From NCBI RefSeq assembly GCF_900113835.1, contig NZ_FOQV01000002.1:372001-436000 (forward strand): a stretch of DNA of 64,000 bases. The letters are read 5' to 3'. The position numbers were made by a program, and so were the translations under genes. Source of the DNA: Allobosea sp. OK403. GTDB lineage: Bacteria; Pseudomonadota; Alphaproteobacteria; Rhizobiales; Beijerinckiaceae. Every line of letters starts with the position of its first letter. Position 1 is the first letter of the stretch. The notes under the pieces were generated by a model. It saw nothing but the letters and a program-made list of their open reading frames with translations, did not search any database and had not been told where the DNA came from. This document shows, in pieces, positions 42,496 through 54,268 of the stretch.

Positions 42496-43140
42496 TCAGC
42501 CAACCTTGCCATAACCCGCGAACTTCGCGCTTACTCGCGCCATCTCCGCCTCGTCGAGAATCACCGGCTCCAGCCCCGCCGCCAGAATGTCGAGATATTG
42601 CCCGGCGAGGTTCTCGACCTCCGCCACGATCTGATGCGCGCCCGCAAGCGACCCGCCCAGCGCGATGACGCCATGATTGGCGAGCAGGACCGCCTTGCGA
42701 CCCTCCAGAGCCCTGACCGCGTTCTCCGCCAGCTCCGGCGTGCCGAAGGTGGCGTAAGGCGCGCAGCGGACATCCGCCCCACCGCAAAGCGCGATCATGT
42801 AGTGGAATGCCGGGATGCCGCGCCGCGTGCAGGAGAGTGCGGTCGCGCGCGGCGAATGTGTGTGCACGATCGCCTGCGCATCGGGCCGCGCCTTGTAGAT
42901 CTCGACATGGAACGGCCATTCCGAAGAGGGCTTGCGCGCCCCGCCGAGAACGGCTCCCTCGAGCGAGAGATGGATCAGGTCGTCAGGCGTCGTCTGCGCA
43001 TAGGGCAGACCGGACGGCGTGATCAGCAGGCCCTCCCCGAAGCGCGCCGAGACATTGCCGGATTTCGACGGGCAGAAACCGGCCTTGTCGATCGCCTGGG
43101 CGACCGCGACGACCTGCGAGCGCAGGGCTGCCTCATTCAT
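42496..43140 (-). CDS. Class II aldolase in MTA salvage (Ald2/MtnB-like)
   Basis: 214 residues. [26 protein letters not shown] and the zinc ligands in [12 protein letters not shown] and [11 protein letters not shown] mark the FucA/RhaD/AraD/MtnB superfamily, with Glu in [11 protein letters not shown] as catalytic base. It overlaps mtnA by ATGA, so it acts on 5-methylthioribulose-1-phosphate. With no mtnC or mtnD nearby, an aldolase splitting it to DHAP and 2-methylthioacetaldehyde (Ald2 of the DHAP shunt) fits better than the MtnB dehydratase. Sequence alone does not settle which. Confidence 0.85.
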   Translation of the reverse strand: MNEAALRSQVVAVAQAIDKAGFCPSKSGNVSARFGEGLLITPSGLPYAQTTPDDLIHLSLEGAVLGGARKPSSEWPFHVEIYKARPDAQAIVHTHSPRATALSCTRRGIPAFHYMIALCGGADVRCAPYATFGTPELAENAVRALEGRKAVLLANHGVIALGGSLAGAHQIVAEVENLAGQYLDILAAGLEPVILDEAEMARVSAKFAGYGKVG

Positions 43141-44243
43141 GCTGCGGCTCCGCGCGCGAGATCGGGGAAGAGAGCGGCCAACCCCTCGACTGTGGCCGGG
43201 GCGACACCGCGCTCGGTGATCAGCGCGGTCACGAGCCGGGCCGGCGTGACGTCGAAGGCGGGATTCACCGCTGGACTGCCGGGTGCAACGACGCGGAACG
43301 AAGCGATTTCGCCATCCTCGTTCAACCCCGAAAGATGCGTGACCTCGCGCGCCGCGCGTTCCTCGATCGGAATGCTGAAACCATCGCGCAGGCTCCAGTC
43401 GATCGTCGGCGAGGGCAGCGCCACATAGAAGGGCACGCCATTGTCATGCGCGGCGAGCGCCTTGAGATAGGTGCCGATCTTGTTGGCGACGTCGCCGGTC
43501 GCAGTCGTGCGGTCGGTGCCGACAATGACCATGTCGACCTGTCCGCGCTGCATCAGATGGCCGCCGGCATTGTCGACGATCACGCTGTGGGGCACGCCAT
43601 GGGCGCCGAGTTCATAGGCCGTCAGCGCCGCGCCCTGGTTGCGCGGGCGCGTCTCATCGACCCAGACATGGACGGGCAGGCCGGCATCATGAGCGCGGTA
43701 GATCGGCGCGAGCGCCGTGCCCCAATCGACGGTGGCGAGCCAGCCGGCATTGCAATGGGTCAGGATGTTGATCGGCTCACCGACAGGCTTGCGCGACGCG
43801 ATCTCGCGGATCAGCGGCAAACCATGGTCGCCGATCGACCGGCAGAGCGCGACGTCCTCGTCGCAGAGCAGCGCGGCCTCGGTGTACGCAGCCTGGGCAC
43901 GCACTCTGGGCTTCAGGCCCACGAGCCGAACGCGCATGCGGTTCAAGGCCCAGTGCAGATTGACGGCGGTTGGTCGCGTTGCACCCAGCAGCGCCAGCGC
44001 AGCGTCCAATGCGGCATCGGACGGATCGCTCCGCATCGCCAGCGCCACGCCATAGGCTGCCGTCGCGCCGATCAGTGGCGCACCGCGCACGATCATCGTG
44101 CGGATCGCGTCGGCCGCCTGCTCGACGGAGCCCAGCGTCACGGTCTCGAAGCGGAACGGCAGCCTGGTCTGGTCGATGACACAGACACGCCAGCCATCCT
44201 GTGCGAGCCAGATCGTGCGGTAGGGCTGGCCGTGGATCTTCAT
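43137..44243 (-). CDS. mtnA: S-methyl-5-thioribose-1-phosphate isomerase
   Basis: 368 residues from ATG at 44243; the frame runs to 44363 as a shadow of apt. Marks are [42 protein letters not shown] with the catalytic Cys, [21 protein letters not shown], and [21 protein letters not shown] with the catalytic Asp. It converts MTR-1-phosphate (or 5-deoxyribose-1-phosphate) to the ribulose form. The apt stop is 4 bp upstream and the aldolase start overlaps its own stop, so the operon is compact. Confidence 0.95.
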   Translation of the reverse strand: MKIHGQPYRTIWLAQDGWRVCVIDQTRLPFRFETVTLGSVEQAADAIRTMIVRGAPLIGATAAYGVALAMRSDPSDAALDAALALLGATRPTAVNLHWALNRMRVRLVGLKPRVRAQAAYTEAALLCDEDVALCRSIGDHGLPLIREIASRKPVGEPINILTHCNAGWLATVDWGTALAPIYRAHDAGLPVHVWVDETRPRNQGAALTAYELGAHGVPHSVIVDNAGGHLMQRGQVDMVIVGTDRTTATGDVANKIGTYLKALAAHDNGVPFYVALPSPTIDWSLRDGFSIPIEERAAREVTHLSGLNEDGEIASFRVVAPGSPAVNPAFDVTPARLVTALITERGVAPATVEGLAALFPDLARGAAA

Positions 44244-44247
44244 GGGC

Positions 44248-44775
44248 TCAATGTCCGGAGAAGGAGACCAGCGTGCGCACCGGCACGCCGAGCCGCCTGA
44301 CCTTGTCGGCGCCGCCCAGATCCGGAAGATCGACGATGAAGCAGGCGGCCACGACCTCGGCACCCAGGCTGGAGAGCAGGCTGACTGCGCCCTCCGCCGT
44401 GCCCCCGGTCGCGATCAGATCGTCGACCAGCAGTACGCGTTCGCCACGCTTGACCGCATCCTTGTGCACTTCGATCTCGTCGGTGCCGTATTCGAGCTGA
44501 TAGGTCACGCTGACCGTCTCGTGCGGCAGCTTGCCCTTCTTGCGCACGGGGATGAAGCCGGCTGAAAGCTGGTGCGCGACCGCGCCGCCGAGAATGAAGC
44601 CGCGCGCCTCGATGCCGGCGATCTTGGCGATCTTCAACCCGGCGAAAGGCTGGACCAGCTCGTCCACGGCGCGACGAAAAGCGCGCGCATCGCCCAGGAG
44701 CGTGGTGATGTCGCGGAAGATGATACCGGGCCTGGGGTAGTCCGGAATCGCGCGGATCGTGTCGGCGAGGTTCAT
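44248..44775 (-). CDS. apt: Adenine phosphoribosyltransferase
   Basis: 175 residues from ATG at 44775. [59 protein letters not shown], and the PRPP motif [21 protein letters not shown] are complete. It makes AMP from adenine and PRPP. Its place between mtnP and mtnA is informative: MtnP releases adenine from 5'-methylthioadenosine and Apt recaptures it. PRPP is supplied by prs at 31834. Confidence 0.95.
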   Translation of the reverse strand: MNLADTIRAIPDYPRPGIIFRDITTLLGDARAFRRAVDELVQPFAGLKIAKIAGIEARGFILGGAVAHQLSAGFIPVRKKGKLPHETVSVTYQLEYGTDEIEVHKDAVKRGERVLLVDDLIATGGTAEGAVSLLSSLGAEVVAACFIVDLPDLGGADKVRRLGVPVRTLVSFSGH

Positions 44776-44849
44776 GAAAGACCGTCTCGAACGGAATGGC
44801 AGCGCCGCCTTGGTCGGGCCTTGAAGGCCCGACGTCAAGAGCGCGCCGC

Positions 44850-45728
44850 TTAGCCGGCCTTGAGCACCCGCCCGGCAACCGCATCAAGCCTCGCCAGCAA
44901 GGCCGGGTCGCGGTAGTCCGGCGCGGTGATGATGGCGTGTTCGAGGGCATTGTGCGAACCCGCCGGACAGGGCTCGCGCTCAGCCGGAAAGTCCAACGCC
45001 AGGCGCGCCACCAGCCGGCGCGCCTTCTCGGCGTTGCCGTGCAGCACTGCAACCACCGAGGCGACGTCGACGATGGAATGCTCGGGATGCCAGCAGTCGA
45101 AATCCGTCACCATTGCTACCGTCGCATAGGTGATCTCGGCCTCGCGGGCGAGCTTGGCCTCGGGCATCGCGGTCATGCCGATCAGATCATAGCCGAGGCC
45201 TTTATAGGTCAGGGATTCGGCATAGGTCGAAAATTGCGGGCCTTCCATCGTCACCAGCGTGCCACCGCGCACGAAGGCGAGATCCTCGGCTGTGGCGGCT
45301 TCGGCGATACGCGCCTGCAGCACCGGGCCGACCGGATGCGAGAAGGAGACATGGGCAACGCAGCCCGTGCCGAAGAAGGAGCTCTCGCGCCGCGACGTGC
45401 GGTCGACGAACTGGTCGACCAGGACGAACAAGCCGGGATAAAGCTCCGACTTGTAGGAGCCGCAGGCGGAGAGCGAGACGAGGTCAGTGACGCCGGCGCG
45501 CTTCAGCACGTCGATATTGGCGCGGTAGTTGATCTCCGAGGGCGGGATCGCGTGGCCACGGCCATGGCGCGGCAGGAAGACGATCTTGGTTTTGCCGATG
45601 CGGCCGATCCGCAGGGCGTCGGAAGGCTCGCCCCAGGGGCTTTCAATGCGCTCCTCGCGCAGATCGGTCAGGCCCGGCAGATCGTAGATGCCCGATCCGC
45701 CGATGATTCCCAGAACGGCTTCGCTCAT
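44850..45728 (-). CDS. mtnP: S-methyl-5'-thioadenosine phosphorylase
   Basis: 292 residues. [79 protein letters not shown] and [56 protein letters not shown] fit MTA phosphorylases rather than PNP; SACGS and MTAMPEA are group-typical. It cleaves MTA to adenine and MTR-1-phosphate. It is first in the operon; a palindrome 64-81 bp upstream is a candidate operator. Confidence 0.95.
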   Translation of the reverse strand: MSEAVLGIIGGSGIYDLPGLTDLREERIESPWGEPSDALRIGRIGKTKIVFLPRHGRGHAIPPSEINYRANIDVLKRAGVTDLVSLSACGSYKSELYPGLFVLVDQFVDRTSRRESSFFGTGCVAHVSFSHPVGPVLQARIAEAATAEDLAFVRGGTLVTMEGPQFSTYAESLTYKGLGYDLIGMTAMPEAKLAREAEITYATVAMVTDFDCWHPEHSIVDVASVVAVLHGNAEKARRLVARLALDFPAEREPCPAGSHNALEHAIITAPDYRDPALLARLDAVAGRVLKAG

Positions 45729-45791
45729 GCGTGCTTCCTTGATGTCAGACAGGACGGCCCCAATGTGCAGGACAAATCAGCTTTGTATGAC

Positions 45792-45809
45792 GGTTGTGAC
45801 CACAACCGG
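45792..45809. promoter_or_regulatory. Perfect palindrome upstream of the mtnP operon
   Basis: CGGTTGTGACCACAACCG: 8-bp arms around an AC centre, 64-81 bp before the mtnP start and downstream of the petC terminator. The TTGTG...CACAA layout suits a dimeric repressor such as a GntR-type protein; no regulator gene is adjacent. Confidence 0.5.
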
Positions 45810-45886
45810 GCAGTTGACGCGATAAGCCCCAACCGCATCGGCTTGTCCCGAAACCCGGCCCCGCCTTTCGGGGCGATGCTCCAGAA

Positions 45887-45913
45887 TGAAAAAGGCCCCG
45901 TTACCGGGGCCTT
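45887..45913 (-). terminator. Rho-independent terminator of petABC
   Basis: A 9-bp perfect stem (AAGGCCCCG 45892-45900, CGGGGCCTT 45905-45913) has a TTAC loop. On the minus strand a run of U (from A at 45889-45893) follows. It lies 20 bp past the petC stop and separates the bc1 and mtnP operons. Confidence 0.88.
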
Positions 45914-45932
45914 CCTGATTGTCGCGAACCGC

Positions 45933-46814
45933 TCAGTGAAGCGGCGAACCGTCGGGCATGCGGGCCCAGACCTTCTTCTTGGTGTAGTAGAGCAGCCCCG
46001 CCAGGATCACCATGAGACTGATCCAGAACAGGCCGATGCGCTTGCGCTCCTCAAGGTGAGGCTCGGCCATCCAGACCATGAAGGTCGCAATGTCCTTGGC
46101 ATACTGATCGACCGTCTCAGGCACCGGCGACTTGCCGTCGGCCCCCTTGGGATATTCGACCTGCCCATCAGAGATCGGCTTGGGCATCGCGATCAGATGG
46201 CCAGGCATATACTCGTTGTAGTTCTGGCCAGGCAGGAGCGGCGGAAAGCCCTGCGGCGCATCCTTGTAGCCGGTCAGGAGCGCGTGGATATAGTCCGGCC
46301 CCTGCTCCTGATACTGGGTGAAGATGTCGAAGATGAAACGCGGGAAGCCACGCTCATAGGTGCGCGCCTTGGCGAGAACCGAGAAGTCCAGCGGATAAGC
46401 ACCGCCATTGGCCGCGCGAGCCGCCTGCTCATTCGGAAACGGCGATGGGAAGGCGTCCGCAGCCCGGCCCGGCCGGTCGAACATCTCGCCCTGCTCATTG
46501 GGGCCGTCCTTGACCTGGAAGGTCGCCGCCAGCGCCGTGACCTGGCTCCGGGAGAACTCAGGCCCACCGGGCTGCGCCAGATTGCGGAAGCGGACCAGCG
46601 TTGCCGAGTGGCAGTTGGAGCAGACTTCCTTATAGACCTTGTAGCCGCGCTGCAGCTGGGCGCGGTCGAACTTGCCGAAGGCCCCGTAGAAGGACCAGCT
46701 CTGCGCCGGCGGCTCGACGCGCCCTTCGGCGGCAAGCGCCGACGGGACCGTCAGGGAAAGCGTGAGGCCTGCAGCGAGGCCGGCGAGAGCCAGGCGAAAC
46801 GAAGTGGTCGTCAT
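45933..46814 (-). CDS. petC: Cytochrome c1 of the bc1 complex
   Basis: 293 residues from ATG at 46814. The signal peptide ends at SALAAEG. YKEVCSNCHSATLVRFRNL gives the CxxCH haem site; PGHLIAMPKPISDGQVEYPKG holds the axial Met. AKDIATFMVWMAEPHLEERKRIGLFWISLMVILAGLLYYTKKKVW is the C-terminal membrane anchor that fixes the haem domain on the periplasmic side. It passes electrons from the Rieske protein to soluble cytochrome c. It is a separate protein here, not fused to cytochrome b, and ends the operon. Confidence 0.97.
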   Translation of the reverse strand: MTTTSFRLALAGLAAGLTLSLTVPSALAAEGRVEPPAQSWSFYGAFGKFDRAQLQRGYKVYKEVCSNCHSATLVRFRNLAQPGGPEFSRSQVTALAATFQVKDGPNEQGEMFDRPGRAADAFPSPFPNEQAARAANGGAYPLDFSVLAKARTYERGFPRFIFDIFTQYQEQGPDYIHALLTGYKDAPQGFPPLLPGQNYNEYMPGHLIAMPKPISDGQVEYPKGADGKSPVPETVDQYAKDIATFMVWMAEPHLEERKRIGLFWISLMVILAGLLYYTKKKVWARMPDGSPLH

Positions 46815-46821
46815 GGTTTCG

Positions 46822-48105
46822 TCAGCCCTTGGCGTTCGGTTCTGAAGCGGTGGCGGTGGCCAGGCGCGCTCCCGAGCCACCCTTCAGCGTGTCCAGCACG
46901 GAGTCGGCGATCGAGTTGGGCAGCGCCTGGGGCCGCTCGAACAAGCCGATGATGAACAGGGCGACGAAGAAGCCGAAATACAGCACCGTGAAGATCTGCG
47001 AAGCGGTGACATAGCCGCCCTCGGCCGGCATGGCGCCGAGATAGCCGAGACCGATGCAGACAGCCACGAAGGCCCAGAAGAGCTGGCGCGCGATCGGCCG
47101 ATAGGACATCGAGCGAACCTTGGAGGTGTCGATCCAGGGCAGGAAGGCGAGCACTACGATGGCCGAGCCCATGGCGACGACGCCGCCAAGCTTGTCGGGG
47201 ATGGCGCGCAGGATCGCGTAGAACGGCAGGAAGTACCATTCAGGCACGATATGCGACGGCGTCACCGCCGGGTTGGCCGGAATGTAGTTATCGGCATGAC
47301 CCATGAAGTTCGGCTGGTAGAAGACGAACCAGGAAAACACGATGGTGAAAACCACCATCGCGAAGACGTCCTTGATCGTCGCATAGGGCGTGAACGGCAC
47401 GGTGTCCTTGGCGACGTTCTTCACCTCGACGCCGGTCGGGTTGTTCTGCCCTACGACATGCAGCGCCCAGATGTGCAGGATCACCACGCCGAAGATCATG
47501 AACGGCAGCAGGTAGTGCAGCGAGAAGAAGCGGTTCAGCGTCGGATTGTCGACCGAATAACCGCCCCAGAGGAAGGTCACGATCGTTTCGCCGATGACCG
47601 GCAACGCCGAGAACAGGTTGGTGATGACGGTCGCGCCCCAGAACGACATCTGGCCCCAAGGCAGGACGTAACCCATGAAGGCGGTCGCCATCATCAGCAG
47701 GAAGATGACCACGCCGAGGATCCAGAGCACCTCGCGGGGCGCCTTGTAGGAGCCGTAATAGAGCCCGCGGAAGATGTGGACATAGACCGCGACGAAGAAC
47801 ATCGAGGCGCCGTTGGCGTGCAGATAGCGCATCAGCCAGCCATAGTTCACATCACGCATGATGTGCTCGACGGAGTTGAAAGCCAGCGTCGACTGCGGCG
47901 TGTAGTGCATCGCCAGGATGATGCCGGTGACGATCTGCGCCACCAACATGAAGGTCAGGATGCCACCGAAGGTCCAGAAATAGTTCAGGTTCCGCGGCGT
48001 CGGATAAGACACGGCCGAATCATGCATCAGCCGCACGATCGGCAGGCGCGCATCCAGCCAGCGTTCGATGCCCGACTTCGGAACGTAGGAGCTATGACCA
48101 CTCAT
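46822..48105 (-). CDS. petB: Cytochrome b of the bc1 complex
   Basis: 427 residues. Eight TM helices are expected. Haem-ligand histidines lie in [28 protein letters not shown] and [49 protein letters not shown] and [17 protein letters not shown] (Qo-site PEWY) are intact. It oxidises ubiquinol and carries both b haems across the inner membrane. The start is ATG 48105; the frame upstream is open but belongs to the Rieske region. petC starts 7 bp after its stop. Confidence 0.97.
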   Translation of the reverse strand: MSGHSSYVPKSGIERWLDARLPIVRLMHDSAVSYPTPRNLNYFWTFGGILTFMLVAQIVTGIILAMHYTPQSTLAFNSVEHIMRDVNYGWLMRYLHANGASMFFVAVYVHIFRGLYYGSYKAPREVLWILGVVIFLLMMATAFMGYVLPWGQMSFWGATVITNLFSALPVIGETIVTFLWGGYSVDNPTLNRFFSLHYLLPFMIFGVVILHIWALHVVGQNNPTGVEVKNVAKDTVPFTPYATIKDVFAMVVFTIVFSWFVFYQPNFMGHADNYIPANPAVTPSHIVPEWYFLPFYAILRAIPDKLGGVVAMGSAIVVLAFLPWIDTSKVRSMSYRPIARQLFWAFVAVCIGLGYLGAMPAEGGYVTASQIFTVLYFGFFVALFIIGLFERPQALPNSIADSVLDTLKGGSGARLATATASEPNAKG

Positions 48106-48191
48106 GAGGAATGCCTCGGGGCTGTGTCGTCTTGGCGAAGGCGCGTCGGGCAGGGAAGGCCCGCAAGGAAACCAGAGGAAGCCGGCATGGT

Positions 48192-48743
48192 TCAGCCGAT
48201 CCTGATCTTGGTGTCGGCGCTGAACGCATAGGGCGGCACCGGCAGGTTGAGCGGCGCGGGGCCTTTGCGGATGCGGCCGGAGGAATCGTAATGCGAACCA
48301 TGGCAGGGGCAGAACCAGCCATCGAAATCGCCCTTCGGGTCGCCAGGCGAGTTGCCCAGCGGCACGCAGCCGAGATGGGTGCAGTTGCCATAGACGATGA
48401 GGAAGGGCTCGTGGCCCGGCTTGGTGCGCTGCTGGTCCGTCTGCGGGTCGCGCAAGATCGAGATATCGACCGCCAGCGCCTCGTCGATTTCCTTCTTGGT
48501 GCGGTGCCGCACGAAGATCAGCTTGCCGCGCCAGAACAGCTTGATCGCCTGCCCTTCGGCGATCGGGGCGAGATCGACATCCATCGGAGCGCCGGCGGCG
48601 ATCGTCTGCGCGTCGGGGGCAAGCTGGCTCACCAGCGGCACGACGACGGCGCCCAGGCCTACGGCGCCGGCGGCGCCGGTCGCTAGAATGAGGAAGTCGC
48701 GGCGAGTGGTTTCGGTCGATGTCGTATCGGTCGCGTGCGCCAC
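48192..48743 (-). CDS. petA: Rieske iron-sulfur subunit of the bc1 complex
   Basis: 183 residues from GTG at 48743, with AGAGGA about 7 nt upstream. The N-terminus [32 protein letters not shown] is a Tat-type signal anchor. The 2Fe-2S ligands are in [12 protein letters not shown] and [30 protein letters not shown], with the disulfide cysteines. It moves electrons from ubiquinol to cytochrome c1 on the periplasmic face. It opens the petABC operon. Regulation by the petR-like regulator at 17609 is a possible link, not shown. Confidence 0.97.
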   Translation of the reverse strand: MAHATDTTSTETTRRDFLILATGAAGAVGLGAVVVPLVSQLAPDAQTIAAGAPMDVDLAPIAEGQAIKLFWRGKLIFVRHRTKKEIDEALAVDISILRDPQTDQQRTKPGHEPFLIVYGNCTHLGCVPLGNSPGDPKGDFDGWFCPCHGSHYDSSGRIRKGPAPLNLPVPPYAFSADTKIRIG

Positions 48744-48965
48744 GATCCAATCCTCTGCAAGTCGCTCTGGCCCGGCAATTCGTCCAAGTCTGGAATGACT
48801 CGAATTTTTCGCCTGAATCCGGTCTTACGGGCGTGTCGTTACCACCGCAATGCGACGGCACGTCACTGTCGCGCTCTTTGGCACGCAGTTTGGACGAAGT
48901 CTACTGTTGCGGTGCGCTCGCCCCACCCTCTTGCGACGCGAGGCTTGTGGCAACGCCGCAGAGAT

Positions 48966-50831
<1,866 letters not shown>

Positions 50832-51239
50832 AATCGTCTGATTAATCCCGTATATCTTTGAAATTAAGGCATAAACCGTTCTGGGAAAATACTCGCCCCG
50901 GCCACACCGGGATGAGACGGTCGATTATGAGCTGAAGCAAACGGCCAATCACGTCAGGAGCCGCCACTCGGCACCCGCGCCCGCAATGTGTTGTTCGGCA
51001 AAGGGCAATACAACTCCCCGCCGCGCCGCAAGCGCGGCCGGATCGTTGCTGGGCACGGACAGCGCCCGCCCCGGTCTGAACGGAATGAGCGTCTCGACAT
51101 GCACGGCCATCAGCCATGCCCGTCGCCAATGCGCGCTAATGCAGGCTGGTTCAGGACGAAAATACGCCGTCATCCCGAGCGCCCGAAGGGAGGCCTGGGA
51201 CGGCAGCGTGCTTTCGGCGGAGCGATAAAAGAACCCGCT
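50832..51239. other. Gene-free interval with a half palindromic repeat
   Basis: 408 bp upstream of the ABC exporter. The first 60 bp are AT-rich (AATTAAGGC, GATTAATCCC) and probably hold the exporter promoter. At 51171-51202 GTCATCCCGAGCGCCCGAAG looks like one end of a GTCAT-type repeat without its partner arm. No gene is convincing. Confidence 0.45.
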
Positions 51240-51464
51240 CTACTGCGGTGCCTGCCCGGGCTCGGGCACGTCATACCCCTCGGACGCGTAGGCGCTGAGC
51301 CTGTTGCGCAGGGTTCTTATCGATATGCAGAGCATGTTGGCTGCATGCGTGCGGTTGCCGCCGGTTTCCCTCAGCGTGGCCAGAATCAGCTCACGTTCAA
51401 CATCGGCAACCGGACGCCCGACGAGATGGTCCGCGGCGTGCGGATCGGAGTTGAAATCGTGCAT
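51240..51464 (-). CDS. Stand-alone Fis/FlbD-type DNA-binding domain protein
   Basis: 74 residues. VADVERELILATLRETGGNRTHAANMLCISIRTLRNRLSAYASEG is the Fis-type helix-turn-helix found at the C-terminus of NtrC/FlbD sigma-54 activators, with E-R-x-L-I before the helices and the recognition helix SIRTLRNRLSAY. The receiver and AAA+ domains are missing, and no upstream coding remnant exists. The protein should bind DNA as a dimer without ATPase-driven activation. A CtrA-type box lies 64-78 bp upstream. Confidence 0.85.
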   Translation of the reverse strand: MHDFNSDPHAADHLVGRPVADVERELILATLRETGGNRTHAANMLCISIRTLRNRLSAYASEGYDVPEPGQAPQ

Positions 51465-51527
51465 CGCATTGTCCTTCGAGAGCCCCCAGCTCCAACTCGG
51501 GAAAGTCGGATGAGGCCGAGAAAACGG

Positions 51528-51542
51528 TTAATGCTTAGTTAA
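51528..51542. promoter_or_regulatory. CtrA-type box TTAA-N7-TTAA
   Basis: TTAA (51528-51531), TGCTTAG, TTAA (51539-51542): exact match to the CtrA consensus spacing. It lies 64 bp upstream of the Fis-like gene (minus) and 118 bp upstream of trmL (plus). The surrounding CGGTT...AACCG adds dyad symmetry. Site occupancy is inferred. Confidence 0.6.
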
Positions 51543-51659
51543 ACCGGGGGTGCGCGGCCCTGGGCCGGCGCTTTGCGCCGGGCACCTGGCTCCCGCGTCA
51601 AGCCCGTCTCCTTGGCGAATCGCCCTGCGCCTCCTTGACGCTCGTCAGGCTGCCAGCCC

Positions 51660-52148
51660 ATGACGGCAGCCATGTTGCGCCTCGCCCTCTATCAGCCCGA
51701 CATCCCGCAGAATGCCGGTACGATGATCCGGCTTTGCGCCTGTCTCGGCGTTACGGTCGACATCGTCGAGCCTGCGGCCTTCGACGTCTCCGATCGGCAT
51801 TTCCGGCGCTCAGGCATGGATTATCTCGAACGGGCCGCGATCGCACGCCATGTTTCCTTCACGGCCTTCGACGCCTGGCGGCGCGCGGCCAGCCATCGCC
51901 TGATCCTGGCCGAGACCGATGGCGCGATCACACACACAGCCTTCGCCTTCCAGCCGGGCGACATCGTCATGGTCGGGCGGGAATCCGCCGGCGTCCTGCC
52001 GGAGGTCTACGCGGCGGCCGATGCGAGCGTGCATGTGCCGATGCGCTCCGGCCTGCGCTCGCTCAACGTCGCGGTTGCGGCCGCCATCGTTCTGGGCGAA
52101 GCCTTGCGGCAGGTCGGTGGCTATCCAGCCGCCCGCGAGGACGGATGA
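51660..52148 (+). CDS. trmL: tRNA (cytidine(34)-2'-O)-methyltransferase
   Basis: 162 residues; ATG 51660 or in-frame 51672. It is a minimal SPOUT trefoil-knot enzyme: [85 protein letters not shown], with the SLNVA knot motif. It methylates the wobble cytidine or cmnm5U of tRNA-Leu with SAM. It overlaps hemF (ATGATGA), an order often seen in this group. Confidence 0.93.
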   Translation: MTAAMLRLALYQPDIPQNAGTMIRLCACLGVTVDIVEPAAFDVSDRHFRRSGMDYLERAAIARHVSFTAFDAWRRAASHRLILAETDGAITHTAFAFQPGDIVMVGRESAGVLPEVYAAADASVHVPMRSGLRSLNVAVAAAIVLGEALRQVGGYPAAREDG

Positions 52149-53080
52149 TGACTGAGGCTACGGCGGCGGAAGATCACGCGAAACAAACCCAGATGGCGCT
52201 TGCAGAGGCAATGAAGCCGCGCGCCGCCGCCTGGTTCGCCAGCCTGCGCGACCGCATCTGCGCCGCCTTCGAGGCCATAGAGGACGAGGCGGCTGGTCCT
52301 TTCCCACCCGAAACCTCGACCCCGGGACGCTTCGTACGCACGCCCTGGCAGCGCAAGAACCATGACGGCGCCGAGGGCGGCGGCGGCGTCATGTCGGTGA
52401 TGCAGGGGCGCGTCTTCGAGAAGGTCGGCGTCCATGTCTCGACCGTCTATGGCACCTTCCAGCCTGAATTCGCCGGCCAGATCCCGGGCGCCTCCGAGGA
52501 TCCGCGGTTCCATGCGACGGGTGTCTCGCTGATCGCCCATCCCTGGAATCCGCATGCGCCGACCGTGCACATGAACACGCGCTTCGTGGTGACGACGAAA
52601 CCCTGGTTCGGCGGCGGCGCGGACCTCACCCCGGTCCTGATCCGGCGCCGCTCGCAGGAAGACCCGGATGCGATCGCCTTCCACGCCGCGATGCGCAGCC
52701 CTTGCGAGCGCTTCGCGCCCATCGCCGACTATCCTCGCTTCAAACAATGGTGCGACGAGTATTTCTTCCTGAAGCATCGCAATGAGCCGCGTGGCATCGG
52801 CGGCATCTTCTACGACTATGTCTGGTCGGGCGAACCGGAGGGCGATTTCGCCTTCACGCAAGCGGTCGGCGAAGCCTTTCTTGGAGCCTATCCCGCCATC
52901 CTGCGCGCCAATATGACGACACCCTGGACGGAGGAGGACCGCCACGAGCAGCAGGTCCGGCGCGGCCGCTATGTCGAGTTCAACCTGCTCTATGACCGCG
53001 GCACGATCTTCGGGTTGAAGACCGGCGGCAATGTCGACTCGATCCTCTCATCACTGCCGCCGACAGTCCGATGGCCGTGA
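52145..53080 (+). CDS. hemF: Oxygen-dependent coproporphyrinogen III oxidase
   Basis: 311 residues; ATG 52145 overlaps the trmL stop, ATG 52148 follows. [69 protein letters not shown] and [34 protein letters not shown] are complete HemF motifs. It decarboxylates coproporphyrinogen III with O2 in haem synthesis. It ends at PPTVRWP, about 20 residues short of the E. coli enzyme, which I believe is normal for alphaproteobacterial forms. Confidence 0.95.
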   Translation: MMTEATAAEDHAKQTQMALAEAMKPRAAAWFASLRDRICAAFEAIEDEAAGPFPPETSTPGRFVRTPWQRKNHDGAEGGGGVMSVMQGRVFEKVGVHVSTVYGTFQPEFAGQIPGASEDPRFHATGVSLIAHPWNPHAPTVHMNTRFVVTTKPWFGGGADLTPVLIRRRSQEDPDAIAFHAAMRSPCERFAPIADYPRFKQWCDEYFFLKHRNEPRGIGGIFYDYVWSGEPEGDFAFTQAVGEAFLGAYPAILRANMTTPWTEEDRHEQQVRRGRYVEFNLLYDRGTIFGLKTGGNVDSILSSLPPTVRWP

Positions 53081-53122
53081 GGTGAGCGGCGCCTGCGCGC
53101 CACAGTCCCGCCGCGTAAAAGA

Positions 53123-54268
53123 TCACGGCGATATCGGCTGCTCTGCAATGACGCGGCTTGGCCGTTGGAATGGCCAGCGACGATCCGCGATTGCGATCAT
53201 GACTGCGATACCCAGGGCAACGAAAACAAGCTCGACAGCAATCGAGGGAAGAGACTTTACCCCGAAAAAATGATGGGCGGCATATAGAGCTTCATTAGCG
53301 GCAGTCGAAACGATCGCGCCGAATACAAAGACCGGCAACGATCTACGCCCTAGCCTGCACAGAACATTTCGCGGGTCAGCTCGGCGTAGCAGGCGTATCA
53401 GTGGCGCATCCGGGCAAGAAATAAGCAGATAAGCCAATGCCAGGACATGCAGCAGCCGCAAAGGCGACTGGTAGGTCTTGCTTCCACCCAACCAGAAATG
53501 ATCATCCCGCGCGATCAGCCAGTCCATTCCTGCCGGCCAGCGCGGAGCGATCAACGCTATGAAGATCACGTAACCGAGCACATAAGCGAGCGCTAAGCCC
53601 TTGAGGAGGCGCGATTGCGGCACTCGAACGCCCTGCTTGATTGCAGCCCCCAGCGCAACCCCGCACGCAAAGGTCAGCGTCCAGGGAAGAACGGTCATCA
53701 CGAATGGTTCATCGATGGAATCATTGGGTAAAACCAAACCAAAATGGCCAACCACGACCCAGATAAAAGCAGCCGGTAGAAGCGAGTACCACCACATCTT
53801 AGCTGATAAACCCACTAGAATCGGGCCAAAAAGCATTAAATATGCATAAAGCGCAAGTATAGCTGAATATCCAATTTTGTTCTGAAAATTAAACATCGAT
53901 AAAATAGAAGATACACCGCCGTTGCCATAAACGGCATCGACAGCACCTCTATTAAGAACATTGAGATCGCCATTCAGAAAATCAACGAACAATACTAACG
54001 CGACTGTCGTAATCACCACGACGGTGCTGAAATAATACAATTTCGTAAATCTAAGTAAAAACATCAAGATCATAGATCTTAATTGCATTCTACCATAAAA
54101 AATATATGTAGAAATACCGGAAATTAAAACAAAAATTTCAGACGAATCCGAAAGTCCGACCTTGGAAAACGATAATTCTTTAAAGAATCCGAGAGTGATG
54201 TGATTGACGAAAATATTGAGAAGACAAAACCCTCGAACCGCATCAATGGAATGAATCCGACCCGTCAT
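53123..54268 (-). CDS. OpgC-like acyltransferase/membrane protein, probably acquired
   Basis: 381 residues with about ten TM segments. The start RIHSIDAVRGFCLLNIFVNHITLGFF matches OpgC/acyltransferase-3-like proteins (D-x-x-R-G motif with the following His). FVLISGISTYIFYG and RLLHVLALAYLL are further family-like parts. Such proteins modify periplasmic or surface glycans with acyl groups. The first half of the gene (about 53800-54270) is far more AT-rich than its surroundings, with ATA, AGA and TTA codons unused nearby, which suggests transfer. No partner genes accompany it. Confidence 0.82.
   Translation of the reverse strand: MTGRIHSIDAVRGFCLLNIFVNHITLGFFKELSFSKVGLSDSSEIFVLISGISTYIFYGRMQLRSMILMFLLRFTKLYYFSTVVVITTVALVLFVDFLNGDLNVLNRGAVDAVYGNGGVSSILSMFNFQNKIGYSAILALYAYLMLFGPILVGLSAKMWWYSLLPAAFIWVVVGHFGLVLPNDSIDEPFVMTVLPWTLTFACGVALGAAIKQGVRVPQSRLLKGLALAYVLGYVIFIALIAPRWPAGMDWLIARDDHFWLGGSKTYQSPLRLLHVLALAYLLISCPDAPLIRLLRRADPRNVLCRLGRRSLPVFVFGAIVSTAANEALYAAHHFFGVKSLPSIAVELVFVALGIAVMIAIADRRWPFQRPSRVIAEQPISP

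Noticed and set aside
51171..51202. GTCATCCCGAGCG segment as another full palindromic element
   Set aside because: Only one end is visible; no matching ATGAC arm occurs within 200 bp, so it may be a decayed copy or chance.
52145..53080. HemF apparently truncated at its C-terminus (ends PPTVRWP) at the border of an AT-rich gene
   Set aside because: It lacks the ~20-residue tail of the E. coli enzyme, but I recall alphaproteobacterial HemF proteins commonly ending at this point; all catalytic motifs are present, so I do not call it a broken gene.
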